This document shows positions 34,294-42,635 of a stretch of 64,000 bases of DNA, piece after piece. Below the pieces are notes generated by a model, which ran no database searches, had not been told where the DNA came from, and saw nothing but the letters and a program-made list of their open reading frames with translations. The position numbers and the translations under genes are program-made. The stretch is from Sphingopyxis panaciterrulae (GTDB lineage: Bacteria; Pseudomonadota; Alphaproteobacteria; Sphingomonadales; Sphingomonadaceae): NCBI RefSeq assembly GCF_014199295.1, contig NZ_JACIJH010000008.1:1-64000 (forward strand). Reading direction: 5' to 3'. The first letter of the stretch is position 1; every line of letters starts with the position of its first letter.

Positions 34294-36387
34294 ATGACCG
34301 ATTTCCTCGACCGCCATGGCCTTTCCGTCGATTCGCGTCTCGCGCGCTTCGTCGAGGATCGGGCGCTTCCCGGCACCGGGCTCGACGCCGATCGCTTCTG
34401 GGCCGATTTCGCCGCGCTGCTCGCGCGCTTCACGCCCGAGAATGCGGCGCTGCTCGCCAGGCGCGAGGCGTTGCAGGCAAAGATCGACGCCTGGCACGAG
34501 GCGCGCGCCGGCCAGCCGCACGACGTCGCGGCCTATGAAGCCTATCTGCGCGAGATCGGTTATCTGGTGCCCGAGCCCGCGCCTTTCGCGGTCGGCACCG
34601 CGAACGTCGACGCGGAGATCGCGACGATGGCGGGGCCGCAGCTTGTCGTTCCCGCGCTCAACGCGCGCTTCGCGCTCAACGCCGCCAATGCGCGCTGGGG
34701 CAGCCTCTATGATGCGCTCTATGGCACCGACGCGCTCGATGCGCCGGCGGCGAAGCCCGGCGGCTATGACCCCGAACGCGGCGCGGCGGTGATCGCGCGC
34801 GCCAAGGCCTTCCTCGACGAGGCGGTGCCGCTGGCATCGGGCCAATGGGCCGACTGGCAGGGCGGCGACCCGGCGCTCGCCGACCCGGCGCAGCTCGTCG
34901 GTCGCAAGCCCGGCGGGCTGCTGCTGCGCAACAACGGCCTGCATATCGAACTCGTCATCGACCCCGCCAGCGCGATCGGCCGGACCGACCCCGCGGGCAT
35001 CGCCGATGTCGTGCTCGAAGCGGCGCTGACCACGATCATCGACCTCGAGGACAGCGTCGCCGCGGTCGACGGCGAGGACAAGGCGCTCGGCTATGCCAAC
35101 TGGCTCGGCCTGATGCGCGGCGATCTGGTCGAAAGCTTTGCCAAGGGCGGCCGGACGGTGACCCGCACGATGGAGGCCGACCGCGACTGGACCGCGCCCG
35201 ACGGCGCGCCCTTCACGCTGCATGGCCGCAGCGTGATGTTCGTCCGCAACGTCGGCCATCTGATGACGACGCCGATGATCCGCCTGCCCGATGGCGGCGA
35301 GGCGCCCGAGGGGTTGTGCGACACGGTGCTGACCAGCCTCTGCGCGCTCCACGACCTGAAAGAGCTGGGCAGCCTTCGCAACAGCCGCGCCGGCAGCATC
35401 TATATCGTCAAGCCCAAGCAGCACGGGCCCGAGGAATGCGCCTTCACCGACCGGGTCATGGACGCGGCCGAGGACATGCTGGGCCTCGCGCGCCACACGA
35501 TCAAGGTCGGGGTGATGGACGAGGAACGCCGCACCAGCGCCAACCTCGGCGCGTGCATCGAAGCGGTGAAGGACCGCATCGTCTTCATCAACACCGGCTT
35601 CCTCGACCGCACGGGCGACGAGATCCACACCTCGATGCGCGCCGGCCCGATGATCCCCAAGGGCGAGATGAAGGCGTCGGACTGGATCGCCGCCTATGAG
35701 GATCGCAATGTCCGCATCGGCCTGGCCTGCGGTCTCAGCGGCAAGGCGCAGATCGGCAAGGGCATGTGGGCGATGCCCGACATGATGAAGGCGATGCTCG
35801 AGGCGAAGATCGGCCACCCAGGGTCGGGCGCCAACACCGCGTGGGTGCCCTCGCCGACCGCCGCGACCCTCCACGCGCTTCACTATCACGCCGTTGACGT
35901 CTTCGCGCGGCAGCGGGAGATCGCGGGCGAGCCGGTGCCGGCGCTGTCGCGCCTGCTGACCATTCCCGTCGCGCCGGGCAGCAACTGGACCGAGGCGGAG
36001 GTCGCGCGCGAGCTCGACAATAATTGCCAGGGCATATTGGGCTATGTCGTGCGCTGGATCGACCAGGGCGTCGGCTGTTCGAAGGTCCCCGACATCGACG
36101 ACGTCGGCCTGATGGAAGATCGCGCGACGCTGCGCATCAGTTCGCAGGCGCTTGCCAACTGGCTGCTCCACGGCGTCTGCACCGCCGAACAGGTCGACGC
36201 CGCCCTCGCGCGCATGGCGGCCAAGGTCGACGCGCAGAACGCCGGCGATCCGCTGTACGAGACGCTGACGCCGGACGGCATCGCGTGGCGCGCGGCGCGG
36301 GCGCTGATCTTCGAAGGCGCGACGCAGCCGTCGGGCTACACCGAGCCGCTGCTGCACCAGTTCCGGCAGGCGAAGAAGGCGGGATAG
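34294..36387 (+). CDS. glcB: Malate synthase G
   Basis: Condenses glyoxylate with acetyl-CoA to malate in the glyoxylate shunt. The 697-residue protein is of the monomeric G type: N-terminal helical clasp, a TIM barrel with [22 protein letters not shown] (metal and acetyl-CoA region), NRHLMTTP-like [31 protein letters not shown], and the C-terminal [44 protein letters not shown] block with the catalytic Asp (near residue 615). ATG 34294 ([13 protein letters not shown]) is the conserved start, with AAAGGG upstream. It stands alone after the repeat-rich gap. Confidence 0.97.
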   Translation: MTDFLDRHGLSVDSRLARFVEDRALPGTGLDADRFWADFAALLARFTPENAALLARREALQAKIDAWHEARAGQPHDVAAYEAYLREIGYLVPEPAPFAVGTANVDAEIATMAGPQLVVPALNARFALNAANARWGSLYDALYGTDALDAPAAKPGGYDPERGAAVIARAKAFLDEAVPLASGQWADWQGGDPALADPAQLVGRKPGGLLLRNNGLHIELVIDPASAIGRTDPAGIADVVLEAALTTIIDLEDSVAAVDGEDKALGYANWLGLMRGDLVESFAKGGRTVTRTMEADRDWTAPDGAPFTLHGRSVMFVRNVGHLMTTPMIRLPDGGEAPEGLCDTVLTSLCALHDLKELGSLRNSRAGSIYIVKPKQHGPEECAFTDRVMDAAEDMLGLARHTIKVGVMDEERRTSANLGACIEAVKDRIVFINTGFLDRTGDEIHTSMRAGPMIPKGEMKASDWIAAYEDRNVRIGLACGLSGKAQIGKGMWAMPDMMKAMLEAKIGHPGSGANTAWVPSPTAATLHALHYHAVDVFARQREIAGEPVPALSRLLTIPVAPGSNWTEAEVARELDNNCQGILGYVVRWIDQGVGCSKVPDIDDVGLMEDRATLRISSQALANWLLHGVCTAEQVDAALARMAAKVDAQNAGDPLYETLTPDGIAWRAARALIFEGATQPSGYTEPLLHQFRQAKKAG

Positions 36388-36460
36388 GTTCCGGCCGCGG
36401 TTTCCAATCGCTCCCGACCGTCGTAAGGCTCCGTCCCTTTCCTTCGGCGGAGTCCTCCCC

Positions 36461-37111
36461 ATGCAGATCGCGGTTCTGACCTTCGACGGCTTCAACGAGC
36501 TCGACAGCTTCGTCGCCGCCGCCATCCTGAACCGGCTGCGCGGGCAGGGGTGGTCGGCGCAGATCGCGGCGCCGACGCCGCAGGTCACCTCGATGAACGG
36601 CGTGACGATCGACCGGCAGCAGCCGCTCGAATTCGCGGCCGACGCCGATGCCGTCATCATCGGCAGCGGCATCCGGACGCGCGAGATCGCCGCCGACGCG
36701 GCGATGCTGGGGCGCATCCGGCTCGATCCGGCGCGCCAGCTCGTCGGCGCGCAATGTTCGGGAACGCTGCTGCTCGCGAGGCTGGGCCTGATCGGCGACC
36801 TTCCCGCCTGCACCGACCTGACGACCAGACCCTGGGTGATCGAGGCGGGGGTCGAGGTGCTCGACGCGCCCTTCGTCGCGCACGGCAATGTCGCGACCGC
36901 GGGCGGCTGCCTCGCCTCGCAATATCTGGCCGCCTGGATCATCGCGCGCCGCGCGGGACCGCGCACGGCGGAAGAGGCGCTCCACTATGTCGCGCCGGTC
37001 GGCGAGAAGGCCCTCTATGTCGAGCGGGCGATGGACGCGGTGCGGCCGTTCCTGACCGCCGGACCCGCGACAGGGCCCGAGGCCCATGCGGTGCAGGCGG
37101 CCGCGCTCTAA
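36461..37111 (+). CDS. DJ-1/PfpI family protein
   Basis: A 216-residue protein of the class I glutamine-amidotransferase-like DJ-1/PfpI superfamily. It opens IAVLTFDGFNELDSFVAAAIL with the conserved acidic residue in FNELD, and the nucleophile elbow GAQCSGTLLLARLGL places the Cys near residue 102. ATAGGCLASQYLAAWII closes the core. Family activities include deglycase-like, isonitrile hydratase and protease-like reactions; none can be chosen here. The resemblance to ThiJ/isocyanide-hydratase types is moderate. Its last four bases overlap the end of the convergent CDF transporter gene. Confidence 0.85.
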   Translation: MQIAVLTFDGFNELDSFVAAAILNRLRGQGWSAQIAAPTPQVTSMNGVTIDRQQPLEFAADADAVIIGSGIRTREIAADAAMLGRIRLDPARQLVGAQCSGTLLLARLGLIGDLPACTDLTTRPWVIEAGVEVLDAPFVAHGNVATAGGCLASQYLAAWIIARRAGPRTAEEALHYVAPVGEKALYVERAMDAVRPFLTAGPATGPEAHAVQAAAL

Positions 37112-37767
37112 CGCAGGGTGCTCTCGGCGCGGATCGCGGCGGTTTCCGCCGCCGCATCGCCGCGCAACTCGCCCAGCGCCTGCCGCACGATCTGCCAGCC
37201 GCCGCTGAGTCCCAGCATCGCGAGGATCGCCGCCACGACGATGTCGGGCCAGCCGGTGCCGGTGCCGAACACGCCGAGCGCCGCGGCGACGACGGCGATA
37301 TTGCCGATCGCGTCGTTGCGCGAGCAGATCCAGACCGAGCGGCGGTTGGCGTCGCCGTCGCGGTGGCGCCACAGCATCAGCGCGCAGAGCAGGTTGGCGA
37401 CAAGCGCGAGGATGCCGATCGCCCCCATCGTCTCGGCGTGCGGCAGCGTGCCGTTCGCCGCCATCCAGACGGTGCTGGCGAACACCCAGCCGCCGAGCAG
37501 CAGCAGCGACGCGCCCTTGACCAGCGCCGCCCGCGCCCGCCACTGAAGCGCCAGCCCCGCGACCCCCAGGCTGATCGCATAATTGGCGCTGTCGCCCAGG
37601 AAATCGAGCGCGTCCGCCTTCAGCGCCGCCGACTGCGCCGCGACCCCCGCGGCGATCTCGACCGCGAACATGGCCGCGTTGATCGCCAGCGCGATCCACA
37701 GTACGCGCCGCCACGCCCGGTCGTCCGGGGGCGGCGTTTCTGGACCGCAGCAACATCCACCTGCCAT
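37108..37767 (-). CDS. Cation-diffusion-facilitator-like transporter with N-terminal cysteine cluster
   Basis: A 219-residue membrane protein with about six helices. The first line MAGGCCCGPETPPPDDRAWRR carries three consecutive cysteines, a likely metal-binding or sensing tail. Helix 2 has SAALKADALDFLGDSANYAISLG and helix 5 SRNDAIGNIAVVAAALG. In most CDF proteins these positions are HxxxD in both helices; here the first reads ADALD and the second RNDAIGN, so the metal site is altered. There is no C-terminal cytoplasmic domain. It is probably an inner-membrane exporter of a divalent metal, ion unknown. Confidence 0.82.
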   Translation of the reverse strand: MAGGCCCGPETPPPDDRAWRRVLWIALAINAAMFAVEIAAGVAAQSAALKADALDFLGDSANYAISLGVAGLALQWRARAALVKGASLLLLGGWVFASTVWMAANGTLPHAETMGAIGILALVANLLCALMLWRHRDGDANRRSVWICSRNDAIGNIAVVAAALGVFGTGTGWPDIVVAAILAMLGLSGGWQIVRQALGELRGDAAAETAAIRAESTLR

Positions 37768-37849
37768 AAAGTCACCTTCGATTCCCGCGATGCGGTGCCC
37801 TATATGGACCCGGTCGTCACTGCGGGGTCAAGAGGGGCATTCATCCGCC

Positions 37850-37880
37850 TCATCACCCCGGATCAAGTCCGGGGTGACGA
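37850..37880. repeat. R1 repeat, single arm
   Basis: CATCACCCCGGATCAAGTCC followed by GGGGTGACG: a shortened unit in which CACCCCGGA and TCCGGGGTG pair directly around ATCAAG. It lies between the divergent CDF and trhO genes. Confidence 0.65.
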
Positions 37881-37971
37881 AGCTGGGGGAGTCGCGCGCT
37901 GCTTTCCGAACGGCGCTGCCACGCAAAGCGATCGGTTCGACAAGCCGCACGGCAGGCCCTAAAGGCGCGCC

Positions 37972-38709
37972 ATGACCGTCACCGTCGCCGCCCTCTATCG
38001 TTTCGCACCCTTCGACGATCCCGCCGCGCTGCGCGCGCCGCTGCTCGACCTGTGCGCGGCGCGGGGGATCAGGGGCACGCTGCTCCTCGCGCGCGAGGGG
38101 ATCAACGGCACCATCGCGGGCAGCGCCGCCGCCGTCGCCGCGGTGATCGCCCATATCCGCGCGCTCCCCGGCTGCGCCGATCTCGACGTCAAATATTCGG
38201 CCGCCGCCGCGATGCCCTTCGGCCGGCTGAAGGTGCGGCTGAAGACGGAGATCGTGACGATGAAGGTGCCGGGCCTCGACCCGGCGCGCGAGGCGGGGGC
38301 CACTGTCGCGCCCGCCGACTGGAACGCGCTGGTCGACGACCCCGGCACCGTCGTCATCGACACCCGCAACGATTTCGAGATCGGCTACGGCAGCTTCGCC
38401 GGCGCGGTGAACCCGCGCACGAAAAGCTTCGGCGACTTCCCCGCCTGGTGGCGCGACCATGCCGCCGAATTCGCCGGCAAGCGCGTCGCGATGTTCTGCA
38501 CCGGCGGCATCCGCTGCGAAAAATCGACCGCCTTCCTGAAAGGCGAGGGCGTCGCCGACGTCGTTCACCTGAAAGGCGGCATCCTCGCCTATCTGGAACA
38601 GGTCCCCGAGGCGGAGAGCCGCTGGCACGGAAGCTGCTTTGTCTTCGACGAGCGCGTCAGCGTCGGGCACGGTCTGGTCGAGGTGGGGGACGCCCGCGAC
38701 CCGTCCTAA
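37972..38709 (+). CDS. trhO: tRNA uridine(34) hydroxylase, rhodanese-type
   Basis: A 245-residue protein of the TrhO/YceA family, which hydroxylates U34 of certain tRNAs on the way to 5-methoxyuridine-type modifications. N-terminal ferredoxin-like domain (ALYRFAPFDDPAALRAPLLDL, GTLLLAREGINGTIAGS) is followed by a rhodanese domain with VVIDTRNDFEIGYGSFAGAVNPRTKSF and the active-site loop CTGGIRCEKSTAFL (Cys near residue 175 and a second near 180). Length is slightly below the roughly 300-350 of enterobacterial homologues because the C-terminal zinc region is absent. An R1 half-site lies upstream (about 37852-37880). Its end overlaps the next gene's by four bases. Confidence 0.92.
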   Translation: MTVTVAALYRFAPFDDPAALRAPLLDLCAARGIRGTLLLAREGINGTIAGSAAAVAAVIAHIRALPGCADLDVKYSAAAAMPFGRLKVRLKTEIVTMKVPGLDPAREAGATVAPADWNALVDDPGTVVIDTRNDFEIGYGSFAGAVNPRTKSFGDFPAWWRDHAAEFAGKRVAMFCTGGIRCEKSTAFLKGEGVADVVHLKGGILAYLEQVPEAESRWHGSCFVFDERVSVGHGLVEVGDARDPS

Positions 38710-39332
38710 CCCGCCAACCGCGCCGTGCCATATTCGATCCAGCCGAACGGGCGCGGGGTTTTGGGCATATAGTGGGCGCCGTGCCGGTCGACCGCGAAGC
38801 CGGCCGCCGCATAGGCGTCGGCGATCGGGCGCGTCAGGTGGCAATTGCCGCCGATGCGCTTCCACAGCGGCTCGATCCGCCGCTGCCATCGGGCGACGCC
38901 GGCGTCGGGGGCGCCGCCATGTTCGAGGAACAGCGCGGTGCCGCCGGGTTTCAGCACCCGGCGGATTTCGGCAAGCACCGCCGCCTGGTCGGCGACCGAG
39001 CAGAGGGTGAAGGTGGTGACGACGGTGTCGAAACGCCCGCTGTCGAAGGGCATCGCCTCGCCGACGCCGCCGCGGATGTCGGCGTCGATGTCGCGCGCCT
39101 GCGCCGCCGCGCGGCTCATCGCGAGCAGTTCGGGCGAGGGATCGAGGCCCGACAGGCCGGTCACGCGGTCCGGCGCGTAAAATTCCATGTTGATGCCGCC
39201 GCCGCAGCCGAGTTCGAGCACGTCGCCCGTCGCGAGCGGGACGAGCTTGCTGCGCGCCTTCATGATCTGTCCCTGCGAACAGGCGCAGCGGATCAGCCGC
39301 GGCACGCCATGACGGTCCCACCAACTTGCCAT
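38706..39332 (-). CDS. Class I SAM-dependent methyltransferase
   Basis: A 208-residue methyltransferase with the Rossmann-like core. Motif I VLELGCGGGINMEFYAPDRVTGLSGLDPSPELL is at about residues 38-70, then GEAMPFDSGRFDTVVTTFTLCSVAD (motif post-I and II) and LKPGGTALFLEHGGAP. The sequence resembles the UbiE/phospholipid-methyltransferase group (Methyltransf_11), but the substrate is not evident. The N-terminal MASWWDRHGVPRLIRCACSQGQIMKARSKLVPLA is typical of a family of small methyltransferases annotated as phosphatidylethanolamine methyltransferase-like. Ends four bases inside the convergent trhO. Confidence 0.88.
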   Translation of the reverse strand: MASWWDRHGVPRLIRCACSQGQIMKARSKLVPLATGDVLELGCGGGINMEFYAPDRVTGLSGLDPSPELLAMSRAAAQARDIDADIRGGVGEAMPFDSGRFDTVVTTFTLCSVADQAAVLAEIRRVLKPGGTALFLEHGGAPDAGVARWQRRIEPLWKRIGGNCHLTRPIADAYAAAGFAVDRHGAHYMPKTPRPFGWIEYGTARLAG

Positions 39333-39414
39333 ATCGCGCTCTCCCCTTGGCGCGCAGCCTGTCCCTTGCTAGCGCGCTTGGCAACACCCATCTCGACCGG
39401 ACGGTTCGATTGTC

Positions 39415-39497
39415 CCGTTCGTGTCGAGCGAAGTCGAGACACCCATCGTCGCCGCGCAAGGCCGAAGGGCATCTCGACTTCGCTCGATGCGAACGGA
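39415..39497. repeat. R4 palindromic repeat
   Basis: CCGTTCGTGTCGAGCGAAGT and ACTTCGCTCGATGCGAACGG are near-perfect arms. It lies upstream of trxB. Confidence 0.88.
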
Positions 39498-39544
39498 TAA
39501 GAAAACGGTCGGAACGCCCACAATCAATCAGCAACAGGACGATC

Positions 39545-40510
39545 ATGGCCAGCACCCACCACACGAAAATGCTCATTCTCGGTTCCGGCCCCGCCGGCCT
39601 GTCGGCGGCCATCTATGCCGCGCGGGCGGGGATGCAGCCGATCGTCGTGCAGGGATTGCAGCCGGGCGGGCAGCTCACCATCACCACCGATGTCGAAAAT
39701 TATCCCGGCTTTGCCGAGGTCATCCAGGGTCCGTGGCTGATGGAACAGATGACCGCGCAGGCGGTGCATGTCGGGACCAGCATGATCTGGGACACGATCG
39801 TCGATGTCGACCTGAGCGAGCGGCCGTTCCGGCTGACCGGCGACGGCGGCGACGTCTATGTCGCCGAGACGCTGGTGATCGCGACCGGCGCGCAGGCGAA
39901 ATGGCTGGGCGTTCCGGGCGAGCAGGAGCTGGGCGGCAAGGGCGTGTCGGCCTGCGCGACCTGCGACGGCTTCTTCTATCGCGGCAAGAAGGTGGTGGTG
40001 ATCGGCGGCGGCAACACCGCGGTCGAGGAAGCGCTCTACCTGACCAACCACAGCGACGACGTGACGCTGATCCACCGCCGCGATTCGCTGCGCGCCGAAA
40101 AGATTTTGCAGGACCGCCTGTTCGCCAATCCGAAGATCAAGCTGCTGTGGAACAAGACGGTCGACCGCTTCGTCGCGGGCGACGGCACGGCGGGGCTGGT
40201 CGGGGTCGACCTGATCGACACGGTGACGGGCGAGACGAGCCACGAGCCGACCGACGGCGGCTTCGTCGCGATCGGCCACAGTCCGTCGACCGAATTGTTC
40301 CAGGGCAAGTTGCCGCTCGACGCGGACGGCTATCTGGAGGTCACGCCGGGCACCTCGCTGACCGCCATCCCCGGCGTGTTCGCGGCGGGCGACGTGACGG
40401 ATAAAGTCTATCGCCAGGCGGTGACCGCGGCGGGCATGGGCTGCATGGCGGCGCTCGACGCCGAGCGATTCCTGGCCGAGGCCGAGTATCGCGCGACGGT
40501 GGATGCGTAG
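39545..40510 (+). CDS. trxB: Thioredoxin-disulfide reductase
   Basis: Transfers electrons from NADPH via FAD to thioredoxin. The 321-residue protein has the FAD motif LGSGPAGLSAAIYAARAG near residue 12, the redox-active pair ACATCDGFFYRG (Cys 137 and 140), the NADPH motif VVIGGGNTAVEEALYLTNH with HRRDSLRA, and the C-terminal GVFAAGDVTDKVYRQAVTAAGMGC. Length is normal. The start at 39545 follows AACAGGA; upstream in-frame sequence runs through the R4 repeat. A strong hairpin follows the stop at 40518-40541. Confidence 0.97.
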   Translation: MASTHHTKMLILGSGPAGLSAAIYAARAGMQPIVVQGLQPGGQLTITTDVENYPGFAEVIQGPWLMEQMTAQAVHVGTSMIWDTIVDVDLSERPFRLTGDGGDVYVAETLVIATGAQAKWLGVPGEQELGGKGVSACATCDGFFYRGKKVVVIGGGNTAVEEALYLTNHSDDVTLIHRRDSLRAEKILQDRLFANPKIKLLWNKTVDRFVAGDGTAGLVGVDLIDTVTGETSHEPTDGGFVAIGHSPSTELFQGKLPLDADGYLEVTPGTSLTAIPGVFAAGDVTDKVYRQAVTAAGMGCMAALDAERFLAEAEYRATVDA

Positions 40511-40517
40511 GCTTTAG

Positions 40518-40541
40518 CCCCTCCCCTTCAGGGGAGGGGTT
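40518..40541 (+). terminator. GC-rich hairpin just after trxB, possible terminator
   Basis: Perfect 9-bp stem with a TTCA loop, eight bases after the trxB stop. No T-run follows, so it may instead act as an mRNA-stabilising hairpin. Confidence 0.4.
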
Positions 40542-40600
40542 GGGGTGGGGCTGTCGAGGTTGCGCAAGGCCGCAGGCCCCCACCCGCTGCGACTAGAGCG
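40518..40600. repeat. R6-type repeat after trxB
   Basis: It opens with the hairpin CCCCTCCCC-TTCA-GGGGAGGGG and continues GTTGGGGTGGGG and CCCCCACCCGCTGCGACTAG, matching the core of R6 at 7452-7627. Confidence 0.7.
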
Positions 40601-40629
40601 GCGTGCCGTAGAATCTGCATCACTCATCC

Positions 40630-40719
40630 CCGTTCGCCCTGAGCTTGTCGAAGGGCTGTTCTTTCTTTCAAGCGTAGCAAGAAAAAGGACGGTGCTTCGA
40701 CAAGCTCAGCACGAACGGA
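40630..40719. repeat. R3 palindromic repeat
   Basis: CCGTTCGCCCTGAGCTTGTC and GACAAGCTCAGCACGAACGG are the arms; the loop contains CTTTCTTTCAAGCG. It separates trxB from the convergent hydrolase 1 gene. Confidence 0.88.
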
Positions 40720-40752
40720 AAAAAGGGTGATCCAGATTTAACGCACGCCGCT

Positions 40753-41565
40753 TTAAAGGGTAGGGTGGAGGATTTGTAATATCCAGCCCGCCAGCCAGTC
40801 GGCATCGGCGCCGGCGAAGCTGTGCGACGGGCTGTCGAGCCGCTCGACGGGAACCGTGCCGGGACGGCAGTTCTCGATGAACGCCTGCGCCGTGCGGTCG
40901 CCGGCGGCGAGCAGGATCGTGGCGGGGCAGGGGAGCGATGCCAGCGCTGCGTCGAGGCGCGCGGCGAGGCTGTCGGGTGCGGCCTGCGGCTTCTTCCGGC
41001 CCAGCGCCGCGACGCCGCGCAGCAATTTCTTCAGGTCGACCTCGCCCTTGAGCAACCGCAGCAGGCTTTTCGGGTCGCGAAGCCGCGCGAGATAGCGGGC
41101 GCGGATCGCGGCGGCGGGGGGCAGGGCGGGTGCGTCGCTCTCGTCGTCCTCGCCCCCTTCATAGGTCCAGGGGTTCGCGAGGATCAGCGCGTCGAGCGGT
41201 AACGGCCGGTGGAGCAGCAGCGCGCTCGCCGCGTCACAATTGCCGAAGGCGACGATGCGGGTGAGCTGCGGCGCGGCGGCGCGGAAGGCGGGAATCGCGG
41301 CGGCGATGTCGGGGCCGCTCGCCTCGAAGCCGCCGTTTTCGCCTTCGCTGTCGCCGATGCCGCGGCGGTCGAAGCGGAAGACCGGATGGCCCGCCGCGGC
41401 GATCCGCTGCGCCAGCATCGCCATGCCGCGGTGCGCGCCGCTGCGGATCTCGTTTCCGCCCGACACGATCAGCAGCCCGGTCGTCCCCGGCGCCTCGTCG
41501 AGCGTCGCGGCGAGTGCCGCGCCCTCGCAGGCGAAGGTCAGATGATGCCGCACGACCGGCTCCAT
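40753..41565 (-). CDS. Hydrolase 1, exosortase A system-associated
   Basis: A 270-residue alpha/beta hydrolase of the exosortase A-associated hydrolase 1 type. Visible are LLIVSGGNEIRSGAHRGMAM (oxyanion region), VFRFDRRGIGDSEG, and a nucleophile elbow reading AFGNCDAASALLL, which puts Cys, not Ser, at the nucleophile position (near residue 110). A late Asp in AAGDRTAQAF and a His in DSPSHSFAGAD complete a plausible triad. It is the last gene of the minus-strand arm of the XrtA locus and overlaps the end of hydrolase 2 by 28 bases. The substrate is unknown; a thioester or acyl intermediate of the neighbouring acyl carrier protein is a reasonable guess. Confidence 0.88.
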   Translation of the reverse strand: MEPVVRHHLTFACEGAALAATLDEAPGTTGLLIVSGGNEIRSGAHRGMAMLAQRIAAAGHPVFRFDRRGIGDSEGENGGFEASGPDIAAAIPAFRAAAPQLTRIVAFGNCDAASALLLHRPLPLDALILANPWTYEGGEDDESDAPALPPAAAIRARYLARLRDPKSLLRLLKGEVDLKKLLRGVAALGRKKPQAAPDSLAARLDAALASLPCPATILLAAGDRTAQAFIENCRPGTVPVERLDSPSHSFAGADADWLAGWILQILHPTL

Positions 41566-42212
41566 GCGGCGATATCGGCGGCGATCGCCTCTGCCATGCC
41601 GGCGTCCTCGCCGGGCTCGGCGCGCAGCCACAGCGGGGTGCCGGCAAGGCCGTCGGCGCCCAATGCGACGCTGCGCAGCGGCTCGACCGGCTGCACTTCG
41701 GCGGCGCCCAGTTCGGCGATCATCGCCGGCGACAGCAGGTTGCCCGCGAGCAGCAGCGGCGCGGTCGCCGCCTCGGCCTGCAATCCGCCGAGCGTCGAGA
41801 CGGTCCCCGCCTCGCGGTCGGCGGACACCCGGGCGCGCAGCAGCGTGCGCAGCAGCGACGCCCCGCCCGCCGGCGCGAGCCGCCACCACGCCGCGGCCCT
41901 GGCTGCATGGTCGATCAGTGCCCCGCCGCGCAGCGAGGCGACGACGACCGGGCCGCCGATACCGTCCACGACCCGAGCGAGCGCGACGCGCCAGCGGGTC
42001 AGGTCGGCTTCGACCAGCGGGATCGGGCTTTCATTCTGTCCCGGCAGGTCGGGCAGCAGCGCCGACAGGCCCTCGGCCGCGAGCGCCCGCATCGCCAGCA
42101 CCAGCGTGCGCCGGGTGCGGTTCGCTTCCTCGAACAGCGGCGGAACGATCAGGACGGTCGCGCGCGGCGGGCCGGCGGGGGCGATGCGGAGGACATGTTC
42201 GAGGGCGGACAT
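41538..42212 (-). CDS. Hydrolase 2, exosortase A system-associated
   Basis: A 224-residue alpha/beta-hydrolase-like protein of the exosortase A-associated hydrolase 2 type. PPLFEEANRTRRTLVLAMRALAAEGL and LLPDLPGQNESPIPL are the family landmarks. The elbow region reads VVVASLRGGALIDHAA; aligned as small-x-Nu-x-small the nucleophile place is Arg, so it may be catalytically inactive or use another residue. A C-terminal His is not obvious. ATG at 42212 is preceded by GAGAGG. It lies 136 bases after the acyl carrier protein gene, separated from it by an R3 repeat, and runs 28 bases into hydrolase 1. Confidence 0.85.
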   Translation of the reverse strand: MSALEHVLRIAPAGPPRATVLIVPPLFEEANRTRRTLVLAMRALAAEGLSALLPDLPGQNESPIPLVEADLTRWRVALARVVDGIGGPVVVASLRGGALIDHAARAAAWWRLAPAGGASLLRTLLRARVSADREAGTVSTLGGLQAEAATAPLLLAGNLLSPAMIAELGAAEVQPVEPLRSVALGADGLAGTPLWLRAEPGEDAGMAEAIAADIAAWSRSCGII

Positions 42213-42243
42213 TGATGCGCCTCTCAGGGATTTACACCCGTCC

Positions 42244-42331
42244 CCGTTCGCCCCGAGCTTGTCGAAGGACCGCTCTTTTCTTTTGAACGCCGAACGAAAG
42301 AACAGCCCTTCGACAAGCTCAGGGCGAACGG
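42244..42331. repeat. R3 palindromic repeat inside the XrtA minus-strand arm
   Basis: CCGTTCGCCCCGAGCTTGTC and GACAAGCTCAGGGCGAACGG are the arms. It fills the gap between the acyl carrier protein and hydrolase 2 genes. Confidence 0.88.
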
Positions 42332-42348
42332 GAAAGGAGGGGTGGTCA

Positions 42349-42630
42349 CTATTCGCCCGCGACCTTGCGCACCGAAAAGGCGAGCAGATGGCCATAGGTT
42401 TCGAAAATCTCGCCATCGACCTCGTCGTCGTCGATCAGGATGCCGAGCCGGTCCTCCATCTCGGTGAGCACGGTCGCGACCGCCATCGAATCGAATTCGG
42501 GCAGCTCGCCGAACAGGCCGCTGTCGGCGGTCAGCGCCGCGGCGCGGTCCTCGCCGAGGCCGAGGACGTCGGCAAGCAGCGCCCGCAAGGTGGCATCGAC
42601 GGCGGTGGCGGGCGTATCGGTCACGAGCAT
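42349..42630 (-). CDS. Acyl carrier protein, XrtA-associated
   Basis: A 93-residue four-helix carrier protein. The phosphopantetheine attachment site is Ser48 in PEFDSMAVATVLTEMEDRLGI, with the conserved DSM. Flanking acidic helices (ATLRALLADVLGLGEDRAAAL and DDEVDGEIFETYGHLLAF) are typical. The start ATG at 42630 has GAAGGAT immediately before it. It probably carries an acyl or aminoacyl group loaded by the ligase encoded divergently at 43670, for use by the GNAT or hydrolase neighbours. This last step is inference. Confidence 0.9.
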   Translation of the reverse strand: MLVTDTPATAVDATLRALLADVLGLGEDRAAALTADSGLFGELPEFDSMAVATVLTEMEDRLGILIDDDEVDGEIFETYGHLLAFSVRKVAGE

Positions 42631-42635
42631 ATCCT

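Noticed and set aside
34126..36966. 946-codon open frame opposite malate synthase
   Set aside because: Antisense shadow; it also runs through R6 repeat sequence and into the DJ-1 gene.
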